A DNA stretch of 25,859 nucleotides from DATATV01 sp035551355 (GCA_035551355.1 DASZNF010000047.1:1-25859), one strand, 5' to 3'. Shown: positions 9,934 to 20,064, counted from the first letter of the stretch. Translations and numbers: made by a program. The notes: generated from the letters alone by a model not told the origin.

Positions 9934-10021
9934 CCTGTGGATGGATCTGTGGACAACCTGGGGACGGACCTGTCAACAACCAGGCGTGTCCTGTGGGCAA
10001 CTCATGATCACCTGTGGATGA
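9934..10021. repeat. Array of DnaA-box-like sites upstream of clpB
   Basis: Five sites in the same orientation. TGTGGACAA at 9948-9956 is a perfect reverse-strand TTGTCCACA, the box preferred in actinobacteria. Related sites are TGTGGATGG (9936), TGTCAACAA (9971), TGTGGGCAA (9992) and TGTGGATGA (10013), with one to three mismatches. The last four are 21-23 bp apart, about two helix turns. The array ends 45 bp before the clpB HAIR operator. No replication gene is nearby, so this is not the chromosomal origin as usually organised. Confidence 0.5.
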
Positions 10022-10066
10022 TCCGTCGAAGTCCAGCTGATGTGGGGAAGAATGAAGATTGGCGAG

Positions 10067-10087
10067 GTTGAGCGGAACAGACTCAAC
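10067..10087. promoter_or_regulatory. HAIR-type HspR operator of clpB
   Basis: GTTGAGC, seven bases, ACTCAAC: six paired bases per arm, the same 7-7-7 layout as the dnaK operator, with G/C instead of C/G at the ends. It is the only such site between the globin gene and clpB. Control of clpB by HspR is established in Streptomyces and Mycobacterium tuberculosis. TTGAGC at 10068 and TATCGT at 10093 could be a -35/-10 pair (19-bp spacer) covered by the operator. Confidence 0.82.
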
Positions 10088-10666
10088 TTTTCTATCGTTG
10101 TGCAAAATGACGTGCGCTGCGCGACGCTAGGTCCCACCAGGCCAGGCCCGGGCGGGCTCGCCAGGACAGCGGTCTCGAGGCCCGGTATGAGGGCAGCCCG
10201 AAACCGATTCCCCGGCGGCCCCACCGGCTCAGCCCACCCGGGACCAGCTTGGGAGGAGAGTCTTGACCACTCGGCTAACCGGAACCCCGCTGACCGCCAC
10301 CGGCTCAACCACGAGTCGTCCGTCGGCGGTGAGAAGGCTGCCGACCGCCCGACCCGATCCGCGGGCCGCCGGACCTGACTCCCGGGTTCCTGGGCCTTAA
10401 CTCCCGAACGGCTGGGCAAACAGCCGGCGGACGCGCACCCAGCTGAACGGCCCGATGCCGCTCGTGCGCACCGGCCGCCCGCACCGCGCCGCACGAACGA
10501 AGCCGCACCAGCAAACCCACACAAGAACCAGCAGCCAGACAAAACTCAAGCCCAGACAAGAACGACAAGAACCAAGTGTGGATCGACAGACCCACGCAAA
10601 CCGAATGGACACCAGGAACACCGGGCTCCCCATGGGTCCGCAGCCAGTTCCCAGACGAGGTGAGGG
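10088..10666 (+). other. Long clpB leader region with a T-free tract
   Basis: About 580 bases separate the HspR operator from the clpB ATG. Apart from the possible short ORF, no gene is convincing. Bases 10493-10573 contain a single T in 81 positions and are dominated by A and C, with repeated CAAGAACCA and CCAGACAA. Such RNA would be unstructured and cytosine-rich. The clpB ribosome binding site (GAGGTGAGGG) is at the very end. Confidence 0.6.
10263..10400 (+). CDS. Possible 45-codon leader ORF upstream of clpB
   Basis: A TTG start at 10263 follows a very strong ribosome binding site (GGGAGGAGAG) with normal spacing. The frame runs 45 codons to TAA at 10398-10400 and encodes a Thr/Arg/Pro-rich peptide (starts MTTRLTGTPLTATGS, ends DSRVPGP). 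It has no recognisable domain, and codon third positions are less GC-rich than in neighbouring genes. If real it could be a regulatory upstream ORF in the clpB leader. The main support is the ribosome binding site, so this is a low-confidence call. Confidence 0.3.
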   Translation: MTTRLTGTPLTATGSTTSRPSAVRRLPTARPDPRAAGPDSRVPGP

Positions 10667-13282
<2,616 letters not shown>

Positions 13283-13934
13283 CGCGGGGGTTCGTCTCGT
13301 ATCCGCCGTCGGGGACGTGCTGGAAACTCGTAGCGGGTGCGGCTGGATCGGGTCGCCGGTGCGGCTGGATCGGCGCGAAAAACGCGGCAGGGAGGACACG
13401 GCTGGGGCGCCGTCGGAGACGACGGTGTCCGTGGCCGGCTGTGGCCCAAGAAAGCTGTGGTCCGAGTCGGGCGGCCGTTTGAGACGACTGTGATGCGCGA
13501 TCGAAAGTCAACGGGCGGGATGGCTGCTTGGGTGTTGTGCCCAGGCGGTCATCCCGCTCTTGTCCTCTCTCGTGGTCGCCGTCCGATTGGGCCACTCGAT
13601 CGTGGCGAAGACCGAGTTTGTCTCGATCGAGTGAAAGTTGCTGATCTTCGTCAGGGCGACAAGCGGAGTGCGGCCGTGCGGCTGCTCGGAGACCAGGTCG
13701 GCGGTCGGGTTAGTTGAGTCACCCTTTCGGGCCCCGCGTAGCTGGTCCAACCGCGGTGGAACGGGTCCGTTTTGGTGGTGATCGAGGGGATCGGGGAGGT
13801 CTCACCTCGGTGGACGTCCCGGTTCGGGCACCGAGCCCGTCGCGAGTTGATGATCATCACGAGTTGGTCCCGGCGCGAAACTGGACCGCTTCCGGATCTT
13901 CGCGCCGACCGGAATCACCGCTACCCTCGTGATC
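13283..13934. other. Intergenic region after clpB with two hairpins
   Basis: No convincing gene in about 650 bp. Two clear inverted repeats lie in the middle. GCGGGATG (13515-13522) pairs with CATCCCGC (13550-13557), with an inner CTTGGG/CCCAGG stem. CACTCGATCG (13593-13602) pairs with CGATCGAGTG (13624-13633). They could be part of a structured RNA or a dispersed element. The region ends with the -10 of the next gene (TACCCT, 13922-13927). Confidence 0.5.
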
Positions 13935-14621
13935 GTGGGCATTCCGGCCTGGGCTTGGTTCACCATCGCGGCAATCGCGCTGGTGGCTGGGCTTGCGCTG
14001 CTTGGACGCGATCGAGCCACCCGAACCGCGCGCAACCGGGAGCGACGGCGCTGGGCCGCGTTGCGCGGCTGGCAGTTCGCCGAAACCGATCATGTGCTGC
14101 TCACCCGCTGGCACGGCGGCGCCATCGGCTACTACGGCACCGGCGTGGCCCGGGACGTGGTGGCCGGCTCGACGTTCACCGCGGACGGCCGCCGACAGGT
14201 CTACGTGGCCGACTACGAGACCAACGGCAAGGTCAACTCGGTCCTGGTCGGCGTGCGCTGCCGTCACCCGATCGGGGTGCTGGTGGAGCTGTGGCTGCCC
14301 AGTGTCCCGTTCCAGCGCGAACAGATGCCCGAACTGCTGGGGCCGGTCGGTCCGCGCTACGCGTTCGTCAGCGACCTGGCCACGGCCCGGGCGCTGATCA
14401 CCCCGGATCTGGTGGACGCCGCCGAGGAGATCGGCGGGGACGTCACCGTGTTGTGGTTCGAGGAGGACTGGGTGCTCGCCGCAGCGCCGCCACACGCCAG
14501 CCCGGCCCGGCTGGAGCGGCTGCTGCGTGACCTCGGCGAACTCGCCGACGTGATCGACCCGCTGGACCTGCGCGGTACCGATCCGCATCGCGTGGACAAC
14601 ACGTCGGACAACCCCGCCTGA
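13935..14621 (+). CDS. Membrane-anchored protein of unknown function between clpB and pyrE
   Basis: I do not recognise a named domain. The 228-residue protein begins with one N-terminal membrane segment (AWAWFTIAAIALVAGLALLG, residues about 4-23), then an Arg-rich stretch (RDRATRTARNRERRR) that should lie in the cytosol. A soluble domain follows with repeated beta-strand-like segments (RRQVYVADYETNGKVNSVLVGVRC, GVLVELWLPSVPF) and a C-terminal part with EEDWVLAAAPPHASPARLERLLRDLGELADVI, which resembles small conserved actinobacterial proteins of unknown function. GTG 13935 is chosen over GTG 13929 because the -10 TACCCT (13922-13927) ends seven bases before it, the leaderless spacing; no ribosome binding site is visible. 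Membrane protein encoded between clpB and pyrE appears to be a conserved arrangement in actinobacteria, from memory. Confidence 0.8.
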   Translation: MGIPAWAWFTIAAIALVAGLALLGRDRATRTARNRERRRWAALRGWQFAETDHVLLTRWHGGAIGYYGTGVARDVVAGSTFTADGRRQVYVADYETNGKVNSVLVGVRCRHPIGVLVELWLPSVPFQREQMPELLGPVGPRYAFVSDLATARALITPDLVDAAEEIGGDVTVLWFEEDWVLAAAPPHASPARLERLLRDLGELADVIDPLDLRGTDPHRVDNTSDNPA

Positions 14622-14900
14622 CGACCGGTCGGCCGCGTTCCTGGACTTGCCCGTCCCTTCCATTCGACCCGTAGTCGTGTCGCTGGTCGCGCGGCCTGGG
14701 GTGCGGATGGTGACGTCCAGGCCAGCCGAACGTGTGACCGTGGTCGCGTTGGCCCTCGTTCATTTGGCTGCCGGGTTCGTGGAATCTGTTGCGGGACAGG
14801 GAAAACCCGATGCGAGACGGGTATCGACAAGCCGCGCGAACGGCCGCAGGCGGGCGAGTCTGCGCACGCCGGGGCGCCCGATGTGCCAAGCTCCAGGTCT

Positions 14901-15464
14901 GTGACGAACAGTGTGCTGATCGATCGTGCGGCCAAGGCAGAGCTGGCCCGGCTGGTGAGCGAACTGGCCGTGGTGCACGGCAAGGTGAAGTTGTCCTCCG
15001 GCGCGGAAGCCGACTACTACGTAGACCTGCGGCGCGCCACGCTGCACCACGCGGCCGCGCCACTGATCGGCAAGCTGCTGCGGCAACTCACCGCCGACTG
15101 GGAATACGTGGCCGCGGGCGGACTGACCCTGGGCGCGGACCCGGTGGCCTGCGCGATGCTGCACGCCGCCTCCTCCGCCGGTGAGGTGCTGGACGCGTTC
15201 GTGGTACGCAAAGCCACCAAGTCGCACGGCATGCAGCGGCGGATCGAGGGCATCGAGGTCAGCGGCCAGCGGGTGCTCGCGGTGGAGGACACCTCGACCA
15301 CCGGTGCCAGTGTGCTCACCGCGGTGGAGGCGCTGCGCGAGGCCGGTGCGAACGTCGTCGGCGTCGCCACTGTGGTGGACCGCGACACCGGGGCCAGGGA
15401 GGCGATCGAGGCGGCCGGTCTGGCCTATCGGTCCCTGCTCAACCTGGCCGATCTTGGACTCTGA
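14901..15464 (+). CDS. pyrE: Orotate phosphoribosyltransferase
   Basis: Joins orotate to PRPP to make OMP in pyrimidine synthesis. The 188-residue protein has FVVRKATKSHGMQRRIEG, the flexible catalytic loop with Lys, and the PRPP-binding motif VLAVEDTSTTGAS. LSSGAEADYYVDLRR near the N-terminus contacts orotate. GTG 14901 is preferred over GTG 14883 because it gives the normal N-terminus and a weak -10 (CAAGCT, 14887-14892) ends eight bases before it; no ribosome binding site is seen. Together with dcd this window holds two pyrimidine nucleotide genes, but they are 11 kb apart and not co-transcribed. Confidence 0.95.
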   Translation: MTNSVLIDRAAKAELARLVSELAVVHGKVKLSSGAEADYYVDLRRATLHHAAAPLIGKLLRQLTADWEYVAAGGLTLGADPVACAMLHAASSAGEVLDAFVVRKATKSHGMQRRIEGIEVSGQRVLAVEDTSTTGASVLTAVEALREAGANVVGVATVVDRDTGAREAIEAAGLAYRSLLNLADLGL

Positions 15465-15586
15465 CTTGAGAAAGATCGCCCAGGAGCTTGGTTTTCGGCC
15501 GAGACCTTGTTAGCTTGAACGCTTTTCGCCAAAAGTGGGTCGCCCGTACCAAGATCTCGATCTAACCTGGTCATGGGAGGTGTCCC

Positions 15587-15985
15587 ATGGCGGCTCGCTT
15601 GCTCGACGACCTCATCGTGGCCGTGCACTACGTGGTCATGGCATACATCGTGTTCGGCGGATTCCTTGCCTGGGCCTGGAAATGGCGCTGGACGTTCATC
15701 GTCCACGGGCTGTTCATCGCCTGGGCCGCTTACAGCCTGCTGTACCCGATCAATTGCCCGCTCACCTTGCTGGAGAACTATTTCCGCCACCTCGGCGGCC
15801 TGCCGCAACTCAACGGCGGGTTCATCGACACCTACATCACCGGTGTGCTGTATCCCGCCTCGTTCGTGGGCGTGATCCAGGTCATCGCGGGGGCCACGGT
15901 GCTGACCTCGTGGATCGGCCTGTACATCCGGCACCTGCGGCACCGGAGCGACAGTCACAACATGGACCGGCTCAAGCTGGGGTGA
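15587..15985 (+). CDS. DUF2784 family membrane protein
   Basis: A 132-residue integral membrane protein with three to four hydrophobic helices: DLIVAVHYVVMAYIVFGGFLAW, WTFIVHGLFIAWAAYSLL, and YPASFVGVIQVIAGATVLTSW. The motif YPINCPLTLLENYFRHLGG followed by GFIDTYITGVLYP is the DUF2784 signature. Function is not known. The start is fixed by GGGAGG (15574-15579) seven bases before the ATG. A possible -10, TAACCT, lies just upstream (15562-15567). The 122-bp gap after pyrE contains no gene. Confidence 0.9.
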   Translation: MAARLLDDLIVAVHYVVMAYIVFGGFLAWAWKWRWTFIVHGLFIAWAAYSLLYPINCPLTLLENYFRHLGGLPQLNGGFIDTYITGVLYPASFVGVIQVIAGATVLTSWIGLYIRHLRHRSDSHNMDRLKLG

Positions 15986-16008
15986 ATCGGCGGCGCGACC
16001 CGGCCGTT

Positions 16009-16014
16009 TAGATT
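16009..16014 (+). promoter_or_regulatory. -10 element of the RNA methyltransferase gene, probable leaderless start
   Basis: TAGATT matches TANNNT and ends six bases before GTG 16021. There is no ribosome binding site in the 35 bp between the DUF2784 stop and this GTG, so a leaderless transcript is the simplest reading. Confidence 0.5.
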
Positions 16015-16020
16015 GACCGG

Positions 16021-16668
16021 GTGAACGACGAGCCTGGGCCCACCGAATGGCTGACCGAGGAGGTCGGCGTCGGGCCGTGGCCGGGCCCGTGGCCGACCGA
16101 TGCCCGCTACGACCCGGAGCTGCTCGCGGCCGGCGATCGGCGCAACGTGGTGGACCGCTACCGGTACTGGCGGCGGGAGGCCATCGTCGCCGATCTGGAC
16201 ACTCGCCGGCACGACTTCCACGTGGCCATCGAGAACTTCCAGCACGACCACAACATCGGCACGGTGGTGCGCACGGCCAACGCGTTCGCGGCCGGCGCGG
16301 TGCACATCGTCGGGCGGCGGCGGTGGAACCGGCGGGGCGCGATGGTGACCGATCGATACCAGCACGTGCTTCATCACCCGGATGTGGCGGGCCTGCTCGC
16401 CTTCACCCGTTCGAATGATCTTGCACTGGTGGCGGTGGACAACACGCCGGGGTCGGTACGGATCGAGCAGACCCGGTTGCCCAAGCGGTGTCTGCTGTTG
16501 TTCGGACAGGAGGGTCCGGGGCTCACCGAGCAGGCCAGGACCGCCGCCGAGCTGGTCGTGTCCATCGCGCAGTTCGGTTCGACCCGGTCGGTGAACGCGG
16601 GTGTGGCGGCCGGGGTCGTGATGCACGCGTGGGTGGCCGAGCACGCTGACATGCGCCTGGCGTGGTGA
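16021..16668 (+). CDS. SpoU/TrmH-type (SPOUT) RNA 2'-O-methyltransferase
   Basis: Transfers a methyl group from S-adenosylmethionine to a ribose in tRNA or rRNA; the exact target is not evident. The 215-residue protein has the three SPOUT motifs: motif 1 NIGTVVRTANAFAAGAVHIVG (78-98) with the catalytic Arg, motif 2 LLLFGQEGPGL (158-168), and motif 3 IAQFGSTRSVNAGVAAGVVMHAW (182-204). These form the deep trefoil knot. An N-terminal extension of about 60 residues (GPWPGPWPTDARYDPELL) replaces the L30e-like RNA-binding domain of 23S-rRNA enzymes, nearer to TrmH-like forms. Promoter and start suggest a leaderless mRNA. Confidence 0.92.
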   Translation: MNDEPGPTEWLTEEVGVGPWPGPWPTDARYDPELLAAGDRRNVVDRYRYWRREAIVADLDTRRHDFHVAIENFQHDHNIGTVVRTANAFAAGAVHIVGRRRWNRRGAMVTDRYQHVLHHPDVAGLLAFTRSNDLALVAVDNTPGSVRIEQTRLPKRCLLLFGQEGPGLTEQARTAAELVVSIAQFGSTRSVNAGVAAGVVMHAWVAEHADMRLAW

Positions 16669-16735
16669 CTGCGCCAATCGATTTCGCCCGAACGCCGAAG
16701 AGCGCCGGAATCGATTCAGAACTCACGATTGAAAT

Positions 16736-17944
16736 GTGACCGAACGGAGTGCGCTGGCCCGGCCCCGGTTGTGGGCTGCCCGGGCCGGCGTGGCCGAACG
16801 GGCCATCTACACGCGGCATCTGCGCCGGCTGTGGCTGATACCGGGGACGAGGCTGGGCCTGGTGGCCTGGCCCTCCTCGACCGCGCAGCGGCTGCACGCG
16901 CACTGGAACTACTGGTGGCAGGCGCACCTGCTGGACACGTTGGTGGATGCGCAGCTGCGATTCCCCACCGAGAACCGCAAGCGGGACCTCGCCCGACTGG
17001 TGCGCGGCATCCATCGGCGCAACTTCGGCCACTGGCTCAACGACTTCTACGACGACATCTCCTGGCTGGGCTTGGCCCTGTTGCGCGCCGAGCAGCACGC
17101 GGGTGTGGCCAATCCGGTGGCACTGCGGGAGATCGCCGACCGGCTGCGCTCGGGCTGGACCGACCACGGCGGCGGCGGGATCTGGTGGCGGCGCGGCGCG
17201 GACTACAAGAACGTGCCCGCCAACGGCCCCGCGGCGATCCTGCTGGCCCGGCTGTCCGAGCACCTGGTGGGAGATCGCGTCGACCGGCAGCGGGCCCGCT
17301 CGGCCGTGGAGTGGATGGAGGAGTACCTGGTCGACGAGCGCACCGGGCTGGTGTGGGACGGACTGCACGTGGCGCCCGACGGGACGGTGCGCGAGGTCGA
17401 GCACACGGTCTACACCTACTGCCAGGGCGTGTTCCTCGGCGCGTGCCTCGATCTGGCGCAGCTGGACGGGCCGGGTTCCGGGGGGTGGGCCAAGACGGTG
17501 GCCCGGACCATCGGGGCAGTGTCGGCCCACCTGACCGTGCCGGACCAGCACGGTCAGGTGCTGCGCGGGCAGGGCGGTGGGGACGGGGGGCTGTTCGGCG
17601 CGATCCTCGCGCGTTACCTGTCGCTGGCCGCCATGCGATTGCCCGCGATGGGGGTCGAGTTCGAACTGGCCGCGCACACCGCGGCGGATCTGGTGTTCGC
17701 CTCGGCCGAGGCGGCCTGGCAGAACCGAGCCATCGCGCCGGGCGGCCCATTGTTCGGTCCGGAGTGGACGAAGCCCGCGGTGCGGCCGGGCCGGGCGCGG
17801 CGGCCGGAGCGCGACCTGTCGGTGCAGGCCGGGGGCTGGATGCTGATGGAAGCGGCGGCCGCCCTGGAACGTGAAGGCATGGATGCCCGACCCGGCACGC
17901 CAGAATCTGGATTCAAAGATCCCGATTCGCGACTCTTGAAGTAA
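16736..17944 (+). CDS. Glycoside hydrolase family 76-like protein (alpha-1,6-mannanase type), cytoplasmic
   Basis: Predicted to cleave alpha-1,6-mannoside links, as GH76 enzymes do. The 402-residue protein forms an (alpha/alpha)6 barrel: HWNYWWQAHLLDTLVDA (57-71), the catalytic pair Asp106-Asp107 in NDFYDDISWLGLAL, then YKNVPANGPAAILLARL, TYCQGVFLGACLDLA and GDGGLFGAILARYL. No signal peptide or membrane segment is visible, unlike secreted fungal or Bacteroides GH76 enzymes, so it may act on intracellular mannose-containing precursors such as lipomannan or lipid-linked sugars; that is inference. The GTG start at 16736 has no clear ribosome binding site. The last 14 codons (ESGFKDPDSRLLK) are encoded inside a 21-bp tandem repeat and are unlikely to be conserved. 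Confidence 0.82.
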   Translation: MTERSALARPRLWAARAGVAERAIYTRHLRRLWLIPGTRLGLVAWPSSTAQRLHAHWNYWWQAHLLDTLVDAQLRFPTENRKRDLARLVRGIHRRNFGHWLNDFYDDISWLGLALLRAEQHAGVANPVALREIADRLRSGWTDHGGGGIWWRRGADYKNVPANGPAAILLARLSEHLVGDRVDRQRARSAVEWMEEYLVDERTGLVWDGLHVAPDGTVREVEHTVYTYCQGVFLGACLDLAQLDGPGSGGWAKTVARTIGAVSAHLTVPDQHGQVLRGQGGGDGGLFGAILARYLSLAAMRLPAMGVEFELAAHTAADLVFASAEAAWQNRAIAPGGPLFGPEWTKPAVRPGRARRPERDLSVQAGGWMLMEAAAALEREGMDARPGTPESGFKDPDSRLLK

Positions 17945-17986
17945 GATTCTTGAATCAAGATGCTGGACTCAAGATTCTTGCAGGCT
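17903..17986. repeat. 21-bp (3 x 7) tandem repeat rich in GANTC
   Basis: Four 21-bp units begin at 17903, 17924, 17945 and 17966. In each unit the first and second heptamers start with GANTC (GAATCTG GATTCAA; GATTCGC GACTCTT; GATTCTT GAATCAA; GACTCAA GATTCTT) and the third heptamer is degenerate. Eight GANTC sites lie at offsets of exactly 7 and 14 bp. The array spans the stop codon of the GH76 gene and the gap before the convergent lacI gene. Palindromic pieces (TCTTGAATCAAGA, CAAGATTCTTG) could also fold as hairpins. Confidence 0.8.
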
Positions 17987-18003
17987 GGGTGGCGGCCCGT
18001 TGA

Positions 18004-19038
18004 TCAGGGTTCCTGGCGGGTGTGCTGGTCGGGGATCGGCTGGTGCGAGCAGCCGCAGGACTGGCGGTGTACCAGCGTCGGGGGCAGCCGCACGGTGCGC
18101 GGGGCGCGTTCCGGGTCGGCGATGCGCTCCAACAGCATGCGTACGGCGGTGCGGCCGATCTCGGCCACCGGTTGCGCGGTCGCAGTGATCGGCGGGTCGA
18201 GCAGGTCGCCCCAGTCCACGTCCTCGTGCGCCACCAGCGCCAGGTCCGTGCCCACTCGCAGGCCCCGGCGCCGGGCCGCGCGCAGCACACCGACCAGCGC
18301 CGGGTGGTCTCCGGCGACCACCGCGGTGGGCGGGCCGGGCAGGTCGAGCAGGCGTTCCATGGCGCTGGCCGAGTCCTCGGTGGGGACGCTGGCCACCAGT
18401 TCGGAGTCCCACACGAGCTTGGCCCGACCCAGTCCGAGGCGGTAACCCAGGGCGCGCTCGGCCGCGGTGCTGACCCCGTCCGGTCCGGTGACCAGAGCGA
18501 TCCGGCGGTGGCCGAGTTCGCCGAGGTGGCGGACCAGGTCCGAGGTGGCCTGGACGTTCTCCGGGCCCACCTGGTCGATGCCGGTGTTCTCGGGGAGTCG
18601 GCCCAGCAGCACGGTGGGCACGCCCGCGCGGCGCAGTTCGGGCAGTACGAGTTCCGGGGCGCCCGGCGAGGGGGTGAGCAGCACGCCGTCCACCCGGCGC
18701 GAGCGCAGCGAGCGGATCGCGGCGGTTTCGGTCTCGGGCTGGTCGTGGGTATCGGCCAGGATGAGGGTGTGACCCGCAGCGTTGAGTTCGGCGTCGACCG
18801 CGCGCAGCAGCGCCATGAGCTGCGGGTCGCCGGTCAGTGGCAGGGCCAGGCCGATGGACCGGGTGCCTCCGGTGACCAGGGACCGCGCGATGGCGTCGCC
18901 GGTATAGCCGGTGGACTCGACGGCGGCGAGGACTCGCTCGGCGGTGCTCTGCGCGACCGGCCGGGTCTTGTTCACCACGTGCGAGACCGTGGTGATGGAG
19001 ACGCCGGCCAGCTCGGCCACGTCACGCATCGTAACCAT
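18004..19038 (-). CDS. LacI-family transcriptional regulator
   Basis: A 344-residue repressor. The N-terminal HTH and hinge are MRDVAELAGVSITTVSHVVNKTRPVAQSTAERVLAAV, and a periplasmic-binding-protein-like sugar-binding domain follows (GLALPLTGDPQLMALLRAVDAELNAAGHTLILADTHD ... VDGVLLTPSPG ... HRRIALVTGP). The substrate cannot be read from sequence. The C-terminus is divergent and contains Cys (QSCGCSHQP). It is divergent from the PfkB-family kinase, with 96 bp between start codons, and a LacI-type operator lies 17 bp upstream of its ATG. Autoregulation and possible control of the kinase are likely. Confidence 0.93.
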   Translation of the reverse strand: MVTMRDVAELAGVSITTVSHVVNKTRPVAQSTAERVLAAVESTGYTGDAIARSLVTGGTRSIGLALPLTGDPQLMALLRAVDAELNAAGHTLILADTHDQPETETAAIRSLRSRRVDGVLLTPSPGAPELVLPELRRAGVPTVLLGRLPENTGIDQVGPENVQATSDLVRHLGELGHRRIALVTGPDGVSTAAERALGYRLGLGRAKLVWDSELVASVPTEDSASAMERLLDLPGPPTAVVAGDHPALVGVLRAARRRGLRVGTDLALVAHEDVDWGDLLDPPITATAQPVAEIGRTAVRMLLERIADPERAPRTVRLPPTLVHRQSCGCSHQPIPDQHTRQEP

Positions 19039-19054
19039 GTTGCTCCATCTGGGT

Positions 19055-19070
19055 ACGCAAACGATTGCGT
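19055..19070. promoter_or_regulatory. LacI-type operator between lacI and the sugar kinase
   Basis: A 16-bp imperfect palindrome, ACGCAA-ACGA-TTGCGT, with six matching bases per arm and a central CG, the hallmark of LacI-family operators. It is 17 bp upstream of the lacI-family start codon and about 50 bp upstream of the kinase -10. Confidence 0.8.
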
Positions 19071-19097
19071 GGTTGAAGCTGCACCCTACCTGATCAC

Positions 19098-19126
19098 GTG
19101 ACGAAGATCGGGACCGCCCGTAGGGT
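19098..19126 (+). promoter_or_regulatory. Promoter of the sugar kinase, leaderless type
   Basis: GTGACG (19098-19103), 17 bp, TAGGGT (19121-19126); the -10 ends eight bases before GTG 19135. The same TAGGGTTGG sequence precedes dcd. No ribosome binding site is visible. Confidence 0.55.
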
Positions 19127-19134
19127 TGGTAACC

Positions 19135-20064
19135 GTGTCCATCGAGGAACTGGCCACCACGGCGGGCGGACCGCGGGTGCTCACGGTCGGGTTGTGCACG
19201 GTCGACCTGGTGCAGCGGGTGGACGAACTACCTGGTGGGGGCCTGAAACTGCAGTCCAACAGCGTGGAGGTGGTCGCGGGCGGACCGGCCGCGAACGCCG
19301 CGGTCACGGTGGCCGGGCTGACCGGGCGGGTGGATCTGGTCAGCGTGCTGGGCGGGCATCCGCTGGCCGGGATCGCCCGGGAGGACCTGACCGGGCACGG
19401 CGTGCGGGTCTTCGACGTGTTACCCGATCGGGTGGATCCGCCGGCCCTGTCCGCTGTCACTGTGCGTGAACGGGATGGGGAGCGTTCCGTGGTCTCGTAC
19501 AACGCCGCGAATGTGCCGGCCGACCTGCCCATGCCGTCCTGGCCCGCGTTGCTGGCCGGAACCGGGGCGGTGCTGGTGGATGGGCACCACCCACGGCTGG
19601 CAGTGGCCGCGGCGCGGGCCGCGCGCGGGCGGCGGGTGCCGGTGGTGCTGGACGCGGGCAGCGACAAGCCGGTGTTCGAGGAGTTGCTGCCGCTGGTGGA
19701 CGTGTGCGCGTGCGCGGCGGGGTTCCGGCTGGGGCGCAACAGTGCGAAGGCCACCGAGCGGGCGGTGCACGCGCTGGGGGTGCCGGTGGTGATCCGGACC
19801 AACGGAGCGGGGCCGGTGCGCTGGTCGGTGGCGACCGGGCGGGGCATCGAGTCGGGCGTGGTCGAGCCGCCGCCGGTGGTCGCGGCGGACACGCTGGGCG
19901 CGGGCGACGCGTGGCACGGGGCGCTGGCGTATCGGGTCGCCGCGCCGGGGCGGGTGCCGGACGTCGGAGACCTGCCCGAACTGGTGAACTTCGCCAACCG
20001 GGTGGCGGCTCGGCGGGTGGCCCGGGTGGGGGCGCGGGCCTGGCTGGCCGATCTGGGTCACTGA
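19135..20064 (+). CDS. PfkB/ribokinase-family sugar kinase
   Basis: Phosphorylates a sugar or nucleoside with ATP; the substrate is not evident. In the 309-residue protein VLTVGLCTVDLV is the N-terminal strand, AGGPAANAAVTVAGL (48-62) is the first PfkB signature, and DTLGAGDAWHGALAY (252-266) is the second, with catalytic Asp258. Start GTG 19135 is chosen from the -10 TAGGGT and its spacing; a longer TTG start nine bases upstream would overlap the -10. It is divergent from a LacI-family regulator, the usual arrangement for a sugar catabolic unit, but no transporter or other enzyme follows. Confidence 0.9.
   Translation: MSIEELATTAGGPRVLTVGLCTVDLVQRVDELPGGGLKLQSNSVEVVAGGPAANAAVTVAGLTGRVDLVSVLGGHPLAGIAREDLTGHGVRVFDVLPDRVDPPALSAVTVRERDGERSVVSYNAANVPADLPMPSWPALLAGTGAVLVDGHHPRLAVAAARAARGRRVPVVLDAGSDKPVFEELLPLVDVCACAAGFRLGRNSAKATERAVHALGVPVVIRTNGAGPVRWSVATGRGIESGVVEPPPVVAADTLGAGDAWHGALAYRVAAPGRVPDVGDLPELVNFANRVAARRVARVGARAWLADLGH

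Noticed and set aside
10040..10378. A 112-codon frame in the clpB upstream region
   Set aside because: It begins upstream of the HspR operator and runs through the operator, has no ribosome binding site of note and no coding-like composition.
13508..13750. An 80-codon minus-strand frame in the gap after clpB
   Set aside because: It overlaps both hairpins of the gap, has no convincing ribosome binding site and no recognisable domain.
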